Source: Paraconexibacter sp040581415 (GTDB taxonomy: Bacteria > Actinomycetota > Thermoleophilia > Solirubrobacterales > Solirubrobacteraceae). From it: a stretch of 64,000 bases of DNA. A model generated the notes under the pieces. It made no database searches. It saw only the letters and a program-made list of their open reading frames with translations, and was not told the DNA's origin. Position 1 is the first letter of the stretch. Each line of letters opens with the position of its first letter. This document shows positions 16,338 to 25,778 of this stretch, in pieces. The stretch lies in NCBI RefSeq assembly GCF_040581415.1, contig NZ_CP114014.1:2666001-2730000 (forward strand), read 5' to 3'. Made by a program: the position numbers and the translations under genes.

Positions 16338-18410
16338 CTACTTCAGCTTGACGGTGCGCACCAGGGTCGCGCTGTTCGCGGCCTTCGTCCGGATCACGAC
16401 CGTCGCACGCAGCGAGCGTGGCGCTCCGCCCCGCCCCAGCCGCTGCCGCCCGGCTGCTGACAACGGGACCCCGATGGTCGACGCCCGCTTCGCCCGCAGG
16501 GCCACGGACGCCCGCCGGCCCACCGCCGCCGACCCCTGCGCGAGGGTGACCGACGCCGTGCAGGCGACCGGGCACGTCACCCGCACCGACACCCGCCGGG
16601 CGCGACGGGCCGCCGACAGCCGCTGCCCCGGTGACCCGACCGCCACCCGGGCGACCGCAGGCGACTGTTTCGGCGCGCCCGTCCGCGGAATCGATGCGGG
16701 GTCGCACGGGTCGACGTCGACGACCTGGCCGCGGTCGGCGAACACCGCCTTGCGGGCGACCACCGAGCCGTCCCGCTCGCAGGTCAGCTCGAACGTCTCG
16801 CGCCGGCCCGCGGCCCGGACGAACGGCCGCGTCGACGGACCGGCGTGCCAGAGGAAGACACCGCTCGACGGCACGGTCACCACCGTGTCCACCATGTCCG
16901 GCACCTGCTGCGCGGGCAGGACGGGGCCGCAGGCGTCGCCGCTCAGGGTCTCGGAGCACAGCGGGCTGGTGGCCGTGGTGAAGGACTTGTGCAGCCGCAG
17001 CAGGCGCCCGGGCGGTGCGTGTCCGCGGACGACGACGTGGTCCCGGCTGTCGGCCGCCTGCTCGGCGGCGAGCAGCAGCGCCTCTCGTACCCCCTTGCCG
17101 GCCGGTCCCGGGGACGCCCCGCCGCCGAGGTACTGGTCGACGACGTGGCTCGTGTACGCCCCGTGGAAGTCCGTGTCACCAGGCCCCGCCCCCGCCGTCT
17201 CGATCGTGTAGGCGAAGGCGCCCTGGGTGACGTAGTTCCAGTCCTCGGTCGCCCCGGTCACCTCGTAGAGCTCGTACCCGTACTGGCTCTGGTAGCCGGT
17301 GGCCGCGGCCATCGCGTCGCCGAGCGCCTTCAGCTTCCGCTCGTCGGGTGCGAGCCCGAGCGCCCGGAAACCCGGCGGCCGCAGCACGAGCCCGGCGATG
17401 TTGTGGAGCGACTGCACGCCGGTGACGGGGAGCCGCTGGGTGTACTCGTGGAACGCCGCCGCCTCGGGCTCTGACCAGGGCGCGGCGCCCCGGTAGGTCT
17501 CGTCGCTCGTCGACGTCGACGCGCCCAGCCCGCCCCAGAAGGCGCCGTAGTTCCGGTTCAGGTCCACGCCGCGATGGGCGGCGCATGAGCCGCCGGCCGG
17601 GTCACCGGCGACCGCGCGGCAGTTGCGCCGCCGGATCGCCGCCAGGGCATCGAGCTGACCGCCGGCCGCGTTCCCGCGCGAGTACTGAAAGCCGTCGGGG
17701 TTCTCGACGGGGATGACGACGATCCGCAGGTTGGTCAGCAGCGCGGCGATCCGCGGCTCGGCCTGGCGCGCCACGAGGTCCATGGCGAACTCGAGCGGGA
17801 GCTCCGCCGACGGCCACTCGCGGGCGTGGTGGGCGCCGACCACGACGTACACCGGCCGGCCGTCGTCCGCGCGGTTGACGTCGCGGGCGAGCTCGACACC
17901 CGTGATGGCCCGGCCCTCGATCGACCGGCGCGGCAGCTCCACCCGGCGGACGAGCCCCGGGTGCGCGGCCACCAGCTGGTCCAGCGCCGCCTGGATCTCG
18001 GCTGCGGTGCGGTAGGTCGTCCGGCCGCTCGGCAGTCCCGAGGCCCGCAGCGTGGCCGTGGCCGGTGCGGCACGGGTCCCGCGCGTGCGGAGCGCGTGCT
18101 GCCGGCGCAGCCGCGCCGCGAGGTCCGAGACGACCGCGACCGGCGCGAACCCGGCCGCCCGCAGGCGACGGCGCTCGGCGCCGGACCGCAGGATCACCGT
18201 CGCGCTGCGGGCGCTCACGTCCTCGGTCACCTCGATACCCATCCGCTCGAGCAGCGGGACCTGCAGCCGCGGCGCGTTCAGCGCGACCCGCTCCACCGAC
18301 ACCCGCGGCGCGTCCGCACGCGCCACACCCGACGATGCCGGGGCAAGCAGGCCCGCCGCCAGCACGGCGGCCAACCTCAGCCCACGGCGGCCGGACGCGG
18401 CGCGCACCAC
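16338..18410 (-). CDS. Secreted M14 zinc carboxypeptidase with C-terminal extension
   Basis: A 690-residue exported protein. The N-terminal RRGLRLAAVLAAGLLAPAS is a signal peptide, residues about 40-125 form a propeptide-like region, and the M14 domain spans about 130-430. Its zinc motif is H195-A-R-E198, with a later histidine in SLHNIAG and the catalytic glutamate in YTIETAG. A Cys-containing C-terminal region of roughly 220 residues ends in a basic, beta-rich segment that may attach it to the cell surface. It would cleave C-terminal residues from peptides outside the cell. GTG 18410 follows the cinA stop by 3 nt. It is an odd passenger between cinA and recA. Confidence 0.82.
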   Translation of the reverse strand: MVRAASGRRGLRLAAVLAAGLLAPASSGVARADAPRVSVERVALNAPRLQVPLLERMGIEVTEDVSARSATVILRSGAERRRLRAAGFAPVAVVSDLAARLRRQHALRTRGTRAAPATATLRASGLPSGRTTYRTAAEIQAALDQLVAAHPGLVRRVELPRRSIEGRAITGVELARDVNRADDGRPVYVVVGAHHAREWPSAELPLEFAMDLVARQAEPRIAALLTNLRIVVIPVENPDGFQYSRGNAAGGQLDALAAIRRRNCRAVAGDPAGGSCAAHRGVDLNRNYGAFWGGLGASTSTSDETYRGAAPWSEPEAAAFHEYTQRLPVTGVQSLHNIAGLVLRPPGFRALGLAPDERKLKALGDAMAAATGYQSQYGYELYEVTGATEDWNYVTQGAFAYTIETAGAGPGDTDFHGAYTSHVVDQYLGGGASPGPAGKGVREALLLAAEQAADSRDHVVVRGHAPPGRLLRLHKSFTTATSPLCSETLSGDACGPVLPAQQVPDMVDTVVTVPSSGVFLWHAGPSTRPFVRAAGRRETFELTCERDGSVVARKAVFADRGQVVDVDPCDPASIPRTGAPKQSPAVARVAVGSPGQRLSAARRARRVSVRVTCPVACTASVTLAQGSAAVGRRASVALRAKRASTIGVPLSAAGRQRLGRGGAPRSLRATVVIRTKAANSATLVRTVKLK

Positions 18411-18413
18411 CGC

Positions 18414-19733
18414 TCAGCCCTGCGACGCCGCGCCGGCCGAATCGGCGGGCTGCTCGACCAGCGCACGCCGCAGCAGGTGCAGGGCGACGGTGGTCGACAG
18501 GTCGCGCACGTCGTTGCGGCGACCGGGCAGCGTGCGCTGGTGCGTGCTGACGACGCCGTCCGCGGTCGCGACCGCGAAGCAGACGGTCCCAACTGGCTTC
18601 TCCTCCGTCCCCCCGTCCGGCCCCGCGATCCCCGTGACCCCGATCGCGAGGTCGACGCCGAGGGTCGAGATGGCCCCGGTGGCCAGCGCCTCGGCCACCG
18701 GGATCGACACGGCGCCGTGCTCGGCGATCAGCGCCTCGGGGACGCCGGCCACGCCGCTCTTGGCGTCGTTGGCGTAGACGACGAGCCCACCGGCCACGTA
18801 GGCGGAGGACCCGGCCAGCTCGGTGAGCCGCGCTGCGATCAGGCCGCCGGTGCAGGACTCTGCCGTCCCCACCCGCCAGCCGCGCTCACGCAGCAGCGCG
18901 GCGATCTGCACGTCGACCGAGGAGCCGTCGTCGCTGAACAGCGTGTCCGCGTGCCGCTCGCGGATCAGGGCGACGAGCGCCGCATAGGTGGCCGCGGCAT
19001 CGGGCTCGTAGCGGGTGACGATCTCCACCTCGCCGCGGCGCAGGCAGGTGGTGACCTCGAGCGTGTCGAGGTCGACGCCGGCCGCCGTGGCCTGGCGCAG
19101 GGTCTCGGCGATCTCGGACTCGGGGATGCCGAACAGGCGCAGCATCTCCTGCTGGTAGCTGGTGCGGCCGGCGGTGGCGGCCGCGAAGGCGTCCGTCTGC
19201 GTGGCGGCCTCCCACATCGGCTGCAGCTCGCGCGGCGGCCCCGGGAGGACGACGACAGCGGGGCCGGAGCGCCCGTCGACGGGCGTCACGACGAGGCCGG
19301 GCGCGGTCCCTACCGGCTCCAGGATCGTCGCGCCGAGCGGCACCACGGCCTGCTTGCGGGTGCCCTCCTCCAGCGCGGCCTGGTCCAGGTTCGGCCAGCG
19401 CTCGGCCATCGGCCGCAGGATCTCCCGGATGCGGCCCTGCAGCGCCTGGTCCAGGACCGGCTCACGGCCCTGGAACTCGCCGACGACCGCGGCAGTCAGG
19501 TCGTCGGCCGTCGGGCCCAGGCCGCCGCTGGTGACGACCAGGTCGACGCCCTCCGAGGCGAAGAACCGCAGCGCGCCGGTGATGTCCTGCGGCCGATCAC
19601 CCACGATCGCGATGTGGGCGACGTCCACGCCGAGCTCCCGCAGGCGCTCGACCACCCACGGCCCGTTGCGGTCGATGACCCGGCCCGTCAGGACCTCGGT
19701 GCCCGTCACGATGATCCCGGCGCGGCTGCTCAT
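18414..19733 (-). CDS. cinA: CinA family protein (COG1058 domain plus nicotinamide-nucleotide amidase domain)
   Basis: A 439-residue two-domain protein. The N-terminal half (IIVTGTEVLTGRVIDRNGPW, then VTSGGLGPTADDLT) is the MoCF-binding-like pyrophosphatase domain. The C-terminal half (RVGTAESCTGGLIAARLTE, GVTGIAGPDGGTEEKPVG) is the PncC-type amidase domain, which deamidates NMN in pyridine-nucleotide salvage. ATG 19733 was preferred to an earlier in-frame start at 19760, because the family begins with the 'aiiitgtEvL' strand. It is in the ftsK-rodZ-cinA-recA run and often accompanies recA. Confidence 0.93.
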   Translation of the reverse strand: MSSRAGIIVTGTEVLTGRVIDRNGPWVVERLRELGVDVAHIAIVGDRPQDITGALRFFASEGVDLVVTSGGLGPTADDLTAAVVGEFQGREPVLDQALQGRIREILRPMAERWPNLDQAALEEGTRKQAVVPLGATILEPVGTAPGLVVTPVDGRSGPAVVVLPGPPRELQPMWEAATQTDAFAAATAGRTSYQQEMLRLFGIPESEIAETLRQATAAGVDLDTLEVTTCLRRGEVEIVTRYEPDAAATYAALVALIRERHADTLFSDDGSSVDVQIAALLRERGWRVGTAESCTGGLIAARLTELAGSSAYVAGGLVVYANDAKSGVAGVPEALIAEHGAVSIPVAEALATGAISTLGVDLAIGVTGIAGPDGGTEEKPVGTVCFAVATADGVVSTHQRTLPGRRNDVRDLSTTVALHLLRRALVEQPADSAGAASQG

Positions 19734-19806
19734 CCGCGCATTCTCGTCCTTCTCGCGCACGGGCGCGGCGCCAGCCTCCAGGCCCTGCGGCCCGCCGGTC
19801 GCGGGG

Positions 19807-20625
19807 CTACGTGGCGCAGCTGGGCCGGATCGACTTCGGCAGCGCGCTGAGGCCCTTGCGGGTGATCTGCACGAACACGCCGTCCGTCGTCCGCGCCGCC
19901 GCCGGGATCCGCCGGACCTTGTTGTTCACGCGCAGCTCGACGCTGTCATTGCCGAGCAGCAGCCGGAAGCGGCTGGACTTGTAGGTCTTGCGCGGGGTGT
20001 CGGGGCTCAGGTTGACGCCGTCGATGAGCTTTCCGGGTTGGCCCTTGGCGACCATGCACGCGTAGACCTCGGCCGTCGCGACGATCCGGAGGCTGACGAC
20101 GGTCGAGGCCGGCTTCTTCTTCTTGGGTGGCGTCGTGACCGGGGTCGCCGGCGTTGTGGTCCGCGTGGCCGGAGTGGTGTCGGCCGGGACCGACGGCGTG
20201 CTGGACGCGGCGGTGTCCGGGTCGTCGCCACCGCCGACTCGGCTGAGGATGAAGACCACGACGCACAGCGCCAGAACGACGCCGGCGATCAGGTAGGACC
20301 GCGGGAGCAGCGGCGGTGGCTGGCTGCGGCCGCGCCCGGCGGGCGTCGCGCGACCCGGGCCGATGGGCCGCGCGAGCTCGTTGTCGGACAGCCGCTCGTG
20401 CCGGAGCTTGTACTCCTCGACCAGGAGCTTGGCGTCCAGGCCCAGAGCCTCGGCGTACGTGCGCAGGAAGGTCTTGACGTAGGTCGGGCCGGGGAGCAGG
20501 TTCCACTCCTCGTTCTCGAGCGCGCGCAGGTACTTGGCACGGATCTTCGTCTCGGTCTCGATCTCCGAGATGTCGATCCTGGCGCGCATACGCGCTTCCC
20601 GCAGCGTGGCTCCGATCTCGGGCAT
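19807..20625 (-). CDS. RodZ-like helix-turn-helix membrane protein
   Basis: A 272-residue single-pass protein. An Xre-type helix-turn-helix domain occupies residues 3-72 (GATLREARMRARIDISEIE; the segment ALENEEWNLLPGPTYVKTFLR is a signature of RodZ/YmfM). A basic-proline linker leads to a transmembrane helix at 111-129, a Thr/Pro/Lys-rich extracytoplasmic linker follows, and a DUF4115-like beta domain ends the protein. RodZ couples MreB to the elongation machinery; relatives in actinobacteria lacking a visible mreB may serve another envelope role. It sits between ftsK and cinA, 32 bp after ftsK. Confidence 0.85.
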   Translation of the reverse strand: MPEIGATLREARMRARIDISEIETETKIRAKYLRALENEEWNLLPGPTYVKTFLRTYAEALGLDAKLLVEEYKLRHERLSDNELARPIGPGRATPAGRGRSQPPPLLPRSYLIAGVVLALCVVVFILSRVGGGDDPDTAASSTPSVPADTTPATRTTTPATPVTTPPKKKKPASTVVSLRIVATAEVYACMVAKGQPGKLIDGVNLSPDTPRKTYKSSRFRLLLGNDSVELRVNNKVRRIPAAARTTDGVFVQITRKGLSALPKSIRPSCAT

Positions 20626-20657
20626 CCGCGACTGAGGCTATCGAGGCGCGGCGGCGG

Positions 20658-23501
20658 TCATTGATCCAGGACCTCCGCAGCGTCGGGAAGCACCGTGTCG
20701 ACGGCCTCGGCAGCGAGCTCGTCGCCGTCCGCCGCGCCGTCCGCCGCGCCGTCCTGCGCGCCGCCGGCGAGCGAGGCCAGCACGCGCGGCAGGTCGCCGG
20801 CGCTGACCAGGACCGTGCGGGGCTTGGAACCCTCGTAGCCCGAGATGATCCCCCGACGCTCGAGCATGTCGACCAGGCGGCCGGCGCGCGTGTACCCGAG
20901 GCGCAGGCGGCGCTGCAGCATCGAGGTCGACGCCGTCCCCATCTCGACGACGAGCGCGATCGCCTCCCCGAGCAGCGGATCCTCGTCGGGGTCGAAGCCG
21001 TCGTCGTCGGTCTTCTTCTCCGGCTCCTCCGCGGTGACCTCCTCGAGCAGGTCCTCGCGGATCTCGGGCTCGCCCTGCTCCGACCAGAACTCGGTCAGCT
21101 TCGCGATCTGGGCCTCGTCGATGTACGCGCCCTGGATGCGGTGCAGCTTCGACGAGCCGACGGCGCTGAACAGCATGTCGCCCATGCCCAGCAGCGACTC
21201 CGCGCCGTTCTGGTCCAGGATCACGCGCGAATCCGTCTGGGAGGAGACGCTGAACGCGATCCGGGACGGGACGTTCGCCTTGATCATGCCGGTGATGACG
21301 TCCACCCGCGGCGACTGCGTGGCGAGCACGAGGTGGATGCCGACCGCACGCGCCTTCTGCGCGATCCGGATGATCGAGTCCTCGACGTCGCCGGGCGCGA
21401 CCATCATCAGGTCGGCGAGCTCGTCGATGACGCACAGGATGTAGGGCAGCGACTCCTGCTCGTTCTCCAGGCGGTGCTTGTTGAGCTCCGGCAGCGACCG
21501 CGAGCGGGCCATCGCCATGATCCCGTAGCGCCACTCCATCTCGCGGACGAGGTTCTGCAGCGCGTTCGCCGCCGCCCGCGGGGACGTGATCACCGGCGTC
21601 AGCAGGTGCGGGACGGCCTCGTAGTGGTTCAGCTCGACCTGCTTGGGATCGACCAGGATCAGCCGGACCTCCTCGGGAGTAGCCCGCAGGAGGATCGAGC
21701 TCAGCATCGCGTTGATGCAGCCCGACTTGCCCGCGCCGGTGGTGCCGGCGACGAGCAGGTGCGGCATCTTCGCGAGGTCCGCGTGGATCGACGCCCCGCT
21801 GACGTCCTTGCCGAGCCAGACCGTCAGCGGCGAGGAGCCCTTCGGCGGCGGGCCGTAGACGTCGCCGAGCGTGACCATCTGGCGGTTTATGTTCGGGACC
21901 TCGACGCCGACGGCGGTCTTGCCGGGGATCGGAGCGAGGATGCGGATCTCGGTCGCGGCGAGCGCGTACGCGAGGTCGTCCTTCATCTGCGCGACCTTCG
22001 ACATCTTGATCCCGGGCGCGAGCTTGAGCTCGTAGCGCGTGATGTGCGGGCCGGAGACCGTGCCGATGACCTTGGCCTCGACGTTGAAGTGCGCGAGCGC
22101 CTCGATCAGGCGGCGGGCGGTGTCCTCCTGGCCCTGCAGGTCGGGGCGCTGCAGCTCCGCGGAGGTCCGCGTGAGCAGCGCGGCCCCGGGGCGCGTCCAC
22201 TCCACGAGATCGTCGCCGAGCGGCAGGCTCGCCTGTGCGCCGGGCGGGACGGCGGCGGCGATGGGGTCCTCGTGCAGCGGGTCGCGCGGCGGGCCGTCGT
22301 CCTCGGGCTCCGGACCCGGGAGGGGCTTGACGGCGGCGGGCCGCGGGCGGGACGGGACGGGCGGCAGGTCGGCCTCGACGTCCTCGAAGGGGTCGTCGAG
22401 GACGTCGATCGACTCCTCGCGCGGCGGGCGACGGACCTCGTCCGGCAGGTCGGGGACGGCGGGCGGCGGCGCCGCGGCGGGCGGCGGGGACTGGCGACCG
22501 ACGATCTGCGGCGTGGGGGCGTCCCCGAAGAGGTCCGGGTAGCGCAGGGCGCCGTCGAGCTGGGTCGCGTACTCGGCGGGCCTGATGATCACGTCCACGA
22601 GCTCCTCGTCCGGTGGGGCGACCTTCTTCGCCCGCGCCCGTGTCCGCGAGGCCGTGACCGGCTGCTCGTCGTCGTCCGCGAACGCGCCGGCGACGGGGTA
22701 CTCGCCGATGTCCCAGGCGCCGTCGGCGGCGTCCTGCTCGTGGTCGTCGAGCTCGTCCTCCTCGGGGTGGGCGTATGCCGCCGGCTCCCGGCGGCTGACC
22801 GGCGCGACGGTCCGCAGCACGCCGGTGGCGTCGGCGGCGGCGGTCGCCGTGGCCTGGAGCACGCCCGCGATCGACGCACCGGTGAGCAGCAGGACGCCGG
22901 CGGTGAGCAGGAACACGCAGACGATGTGGGAGCCGATCGTCCCGAGCAGCGTGGACGTGCCGTAGTAGATGGCCTCGCCGGCGATGCCGCCGCGCAGCTC
23001 GAAGACGTCGCGCTGCCAGAACTCGGTGCCGTGCGTCCCGGCGGGGCCGAGGCCCAGCGTGCCCGCGCTGAGGCCCAGCAGCAGGGCACCGATCAGGCAC
23101 AGGGCGCCGGCGCGGAACGGGCGCAGCGTCGGCAGCACCGGGTTCAGGACCAGCAGCCCGCCGGCGGCCACCAGCAGCACGGGTGCGCCGTAGCGGAGCT
23201 CGCCCGCGAGGTACGCGAGCCCGTCGACGACCCCACCGCCGGCGGCGCCGCCGTCCCAGCCCAGGTACAGCGGGAACGCGAGGAAGACGCCGGCCGCCAC
23301 GAGCGCCAGCCCGATCAGGTCCAGTTGCCGCTGTTCCAGCAGCGGGAGCCGCGGTGCCCACGTGGCTGCGGACCGGTGCGCGCGGGCGCGGGACCGTGCC
23401 GCCGGCTGCTTGGCGGACGGGCGCTTGGCAGCGGTCTTCTTGGCAGCGGGACGGCTGCCGCGGGGGCGCGCGGGCGGGGGTGTCTTACGGGCTGAAGGCA
23501 T
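20658..23501 (-). CDS. ftsK: DNA translocase FtsK/SpoIIIE
   Basis: A 947-residue septal DNA pump. A basic Ala/Pro/Lys-rich N-terminus is followed by four to five transmembrane helices (about residues 60-225), an acidic-proline linker of roughly 230 residues, and the motor: the alpha/beta RecA-like domain with Walker A HLLVAGTTGAGKSG near 585 and Walker B ILCVIDELADLMM. A winged-helix gamma domain (SMLQRRLRLGYTRAGRLVDMLE) reads orienting sequences. It hexamerises on DNA to clear chromosomes from the division septum. A GGAGG Shine-Dalgarno lies 10 nt before the ATG. Divergent from the two-component system, with 139 bp between. Confidence 0.96.
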   Translation of the reverse strand: MPSARKTPPPARPRGSRPAAKKTAAKRPSAKQPAARSRARAHRSAATWAPRLPLLEQRQLDLIGLALVAAGVFLAFPLYLGWDGGAAGGGVVDGLAYLAGELRYGAPVLLVAAGGLLVLNPVLPTLRPFRAGALCLIGALLLGLSAGTLGLGPAGTHGTEFWQRDVFELRGGIAGEAIYYGTSTLLGTIGSHIVCVFLLTAGVLLLTGASIAGVLQATATAAADATGVLRTVAPVSRREPAAYAHPEEDELDDHEQDAADGAWDIGEYPVAGAFADDDEQPVTASRTRARAKKVAPPDEELVDVIIRPAEYATQLDGALRYPDLFGDAPTPQIVGRQSPPPAAAPPPAVPDLPDEVRRPPREESIDVLDDPFEDVEADLPPVPSRPRPAAVKPLPGPEPEDDGPPRDPLHEDPIAAAVPPGAQASLPLGDDLVEWTRPGAALLTRTSAELQRPDLQGQEDTARRLIEALAHFNVEAKVIGTVSGPHITRYELKLAPGIKMSKVAQMKDDLAYALAATEIRILAPIPGKTAVGVEVPNINRQMVTLGDVYGPPPKGSSPLTVWLGKDVSGASIHADLAKMPHLLVAGTTGAGKSGCINAMLSSILLRATPEEVRLILVDPKQVELNHYEAVPHLLTPVITSPRAAANALQNLVREMEWRYGIMAMARSRSLPELNKHRLENEQESLPYILCVIDELADLMMVAPGDVEDSIIRIAQKARAVGIHLVLATQSPRVDVITGMIKANVPSRIAFSVSSQTDSRVILDQNGAESLLGMGDMLFSAVGSSKLHRIQGAYIDEAQIAKLTEFWSEQGEPEIREDLLEEVTAEEPEKKTDDDGFDPDEDPLLGEAIALVVEMGTASTSMLQRRLRLGYTRAGRLVDMLERRGIISGYEGSKPRTVLVSAGDLPRVLASLAGGAQDGAADGAADGDELAAEAVDTVLPDAAEVLDQ

Positions 23502-23602
23502 GGTCGTCCGCCCTCCGTTCGACGTCGGCGGCGCTGACCCTGCCTGACCGGACCCTCACCCATCGCCCCAGGGGCCCTCCCCCATGTCCCTGCAAGGACC
23601 CT

Positions 23603-23633
23603 TGAAGTGCGCTTCATGCCTTGCTCGTACCAT
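23603..23633 (+). promoter_or_regulatory. Inverted repeat and -10 element upstream of the response regulator
   Basis: TGAAG-TGCG-CTTCA (23603-23616) is a perfect 5-bp-arm palindrome, followed 11 nt later by TACCAT (23628-23633), which stands exactly 7 nt before the ATG at 23641. The hexamer fits a leaderless -10. The palindrome occupies the -35 region and could bind a regulator, possibly the response regulator itself. Confidence 0.4.
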
Positions 23634-23640
23634 TGCGCGC

Positions 23641-24327
23641 ATGACGGACACCGACCGTGCCGCCCGCGTCCTCGTGGTCGAGGATGACGCCGACATCGCC
23701 CAGGCCCTGCAGCGGTCGCTCCGCCTCGAGGGCTACGAGGTGAAGATCGCGGCCGACGGGCAGGCCGCACTGGACACGGCGAGCTCGTACGTCCCCGATC
23801 TCGTGATCCTGGACCTCGGGCTGCCCAAGATCGACGGCATGGAGGTCGCACGGCGCCTGCGGGCCGGCGACGACGTCCCGATCCTCATGCTCACGGCGCG
23901 CGACGCGCTGGACGCGCGCGTCGAGGGGCTGGACTCCGGCGCGGACGACTACCTGGTCAAGCCGTTCGAGCGCCAGGAGCTGCTGGCGCGCCTGCGCGCG
24001 CTCCTGCGGCGCCGGCCGCCGCGCGGCAGCGCGTCCGTCGTGGTCGCCGACCTGTCGCTCAACCCGGACACCCACGAGGTCAAGCGCGGCGACCGGGACG
24101 TGGAGCTCACCCAGCGCGAGTTCGAGCTGCTCGAGTACCTGATGCGCAACGAGCGCATCGTCGTCCCCCGGCAGCGGCTGCTCGAGGAGGTCTGGGGCTA
24201 CGACCCCTTCGCCACCACGAACACCATCGAGGTCTTCGTGAGCAACCTGCGCCGTAAGCTCGAGGCCGGCGGCGAGGCGCGCCTGCTGCACACGATCCGC
24301 GGCGCGGGGTACGTCCTGCGTGCTTGA
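23641..24327 (+). CDS. OmpR-family two-component response regulator
   Basis: A 228-residue regulator. The receiver domain has the acidic pair E14-D15-D16, phospho-acceptor D58 (VILDLGLPK), T85 and K107 (YLVKPF). A winged-helix OmpR/PhoB effector domain occupies about residues 130-227 (LTQREFELLEYLMRN, TIEVFVSNLRRKLEAG, TIRGAGYVL). ATG 23641 is the start that gives a normal N-terminus; the longer open frame upstream runs through the promoter. It overlaps the histidine kinase gene by 8 nt. The signal and regulon are unknown. Confidence 0.95.
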   Translation: MTDTDRAARVLVVEDDADIAQALQRSLRLEGYEVKIAADGQAALDTASSYVPDLVILDLGLPKIDGMEVARRLRAGDDVPILMLTARDALDARVEGLDSGADDYLVKPFERQELLARLRALLRRRPPRGSASVVVADLSLNPDTHEVKRGDRDVELTQREFELLEYLMRNERIVVPRQRLLEEVWGYDPFATTNTIEVFVSNLRRKLEAGGEARLLHTIRGAGYVLRA

Positions 24328-25759
24328 GCGGTACCCGATCCGGTGGCGCCTGGCCGGCATCTCCGCGCTGCTGACCTTCGTGATCCTCTCGACGTTCGCC
24401 GCGGTCGTCGGCGAGCTGACGGTCCGCCGGATCCGCAGCGACTTCACGAACCAGCTGCAGGTGGCGGCGGACAACCTCGCCAACGAGCTGAAGGTGACGA
24501 TCGACCTGCGCACCGGTCGCGCGTCCGCGGAGCCGGACCTCGATGCGGTCGCGGCCCCGCAGAACGCGTCGATCCGCATCCGCGCCGCGGGGTTCCAGAC
24601 GCTCGCCCTCTCCAAGGGCGCGGCGATCCTGGGCCCGGAGCCCCACCTGGGGCTCAGCACCTACGACGGCCAGCAGGTCGTGACCAAGCGGCTTGGGCTG
24701 TTCAGCCGCGGCACCGGCGAGCGCTACGGCGACGTGTACCTGCAGTACGGCCGGCGGCTGTCGGACCTGCAGGCGACGGTCGGCCGCGTGCGCCTCTTCC
24801 TGTTCGTCGGGATCGTCGGCGGGACGCTCGTCGCGCTGGTCGGCGGCCTGCTGCTGGCGCGCCGCGCGATGAAGCCGATCGCAGACCTGACGATGGCGAC
24901 GCGCGAGATCGCCCGCACGCGGGACCCCAACAGCCGCGTCCCCATCCCCGACGCCGACGACGAGGTCGCCGAGCTCGCCCAGACCCTCGACGAGATGCTC
25001 CGCGCCCTGGAGTCCTCGCGCGCGGAGACGAGCGCGATGCTCACGCGCCAGCGGGCGTTCGTCGCGGACGCGAGCCACGAGCTGCGCACACCGCTGACGA
25101 GCGTCCTGGCGAACCTCGAGCTGCTCAGCGAGGTCCTCGACGGGGACGCCGGCGACGCCGCCAACAGCGCGCTGCGGTCCTCGCAGCGGATGCGGCGGCT
25201 GGTCGCCGACCTGCTGCTGCTGGCCCGCGCGGACTCCGGGCGCGAGTCCACCCGCGCGACCGTGGACCTCTCGGCGGTCGTCCGCGAGGCCGCAGGCGAG
25301 CTGCAGTCGATCGCGGGCGAGCACGCGTTCGCCCTGGACCTGGACGAGTTCGCGCCCGTCCATGGCGTGCGGGACGACCTGCACCGCGTCGCGCTGAACC
25401 TGATGGAGAACGCGCTGCGCTTCACCCCGGCCGGCACCCGGGTCGAGGTCAGCGTCCACCTGGACGAGGACCGCGCCGTGCTGGCCGTCGAGGACGACGG
25501 GCCCGGCGTCCCCGAGGAGCTGCGCGAGCGGGTCTTCGAGCGCTTCGTGCGGGCGGCCGGCGACGGGGGCGGCTCGTCCGGCCTCGGGCTCGCGATCGTG
25601 AAGGCCGTGTCCGAGGGACACGGCGGCACGGTCGACATGGCGGAGCCGCTCGACGGGGTCGGGGCACGGTTCGTCGTCACGCTGCCGCTGCTGCTCAGCG
25701 CGCTGCCGCCTGTCGACGCGCCCGATGTCGTGGCGGGCTCGTCGCTGTTCCGCGACTGA
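24320..25759 (+). CDS. Sensor histidine kinase
   Basis: A 479-residue membrane kinase beginning with GTG inside the end of the response-regulator gene. Two transmembrane helices (about 9-31 and 158-180) flank an extracytoplasmic sensor loop of roughly 125 residues. A HAMP domain follows (GLLLARRAMKPIADLT), then HisKA with the phosphorylated histidine H253 in DASHELRTPL, and a HATPase_c domain with the N box (NLMENALRFTP), G1 (DDGPGVP) and G2 (SSGLGLAI). It phosphorylates the preceding regulator. The sensor loop has no recognised ligand motif. Confidence 0.95.
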   Translation: MLERYPIRWRLAGISALLTFVILSTFAAVVGELTVRRIRSDFTNQLQVAADNLANELKVTIDLRTGRASAEPDLDAVAAPQNASIRIRAAGFQTLALSKGAAILGPEPHLGLSTYDGQQVVTKRLGLFSRGTGERYGDVYLQYGRRLSDLQATVGRVRLFLFVGIVGGTLVALVGGLLLARRAMKPIADLTMATREIARTRDPNSRVPIPDADDEVAELAQTLDEMLRALESSRAETSAMLTRQRAFVADASHELRTPLTSVLANLELLSEVLDGDAGDAANSALRSSQRMRRLVADLLLLARADSGRESTRATVDLSAVVREAAGELQSIAGEHAFALDLDEFAPVHGVRDDLHRVALNLMENALRFTPAGTRVEVSVHLDEDRAVLAVEDDGPGVPEELRERVFERFVRAAGDGGGSSGLGLAIVKAVSEGHGGTVDMAEPLDGVGARFVVTLPLLLSALPPVDAPDVVAGSSLFRD

Positions 25760-25778
25760 GCCCCGGCGGCGACGCGGG

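Noticed and set aside
20661..23495. A 944-codon open frame on the plus strand opposite ftsK
   Set aside because: It is the antisense shadow of a high-GC gene: the ftsK frame has all motifs, while the plus-strand translation is Arg/Val/Asp-rich and has no recognisable domain.
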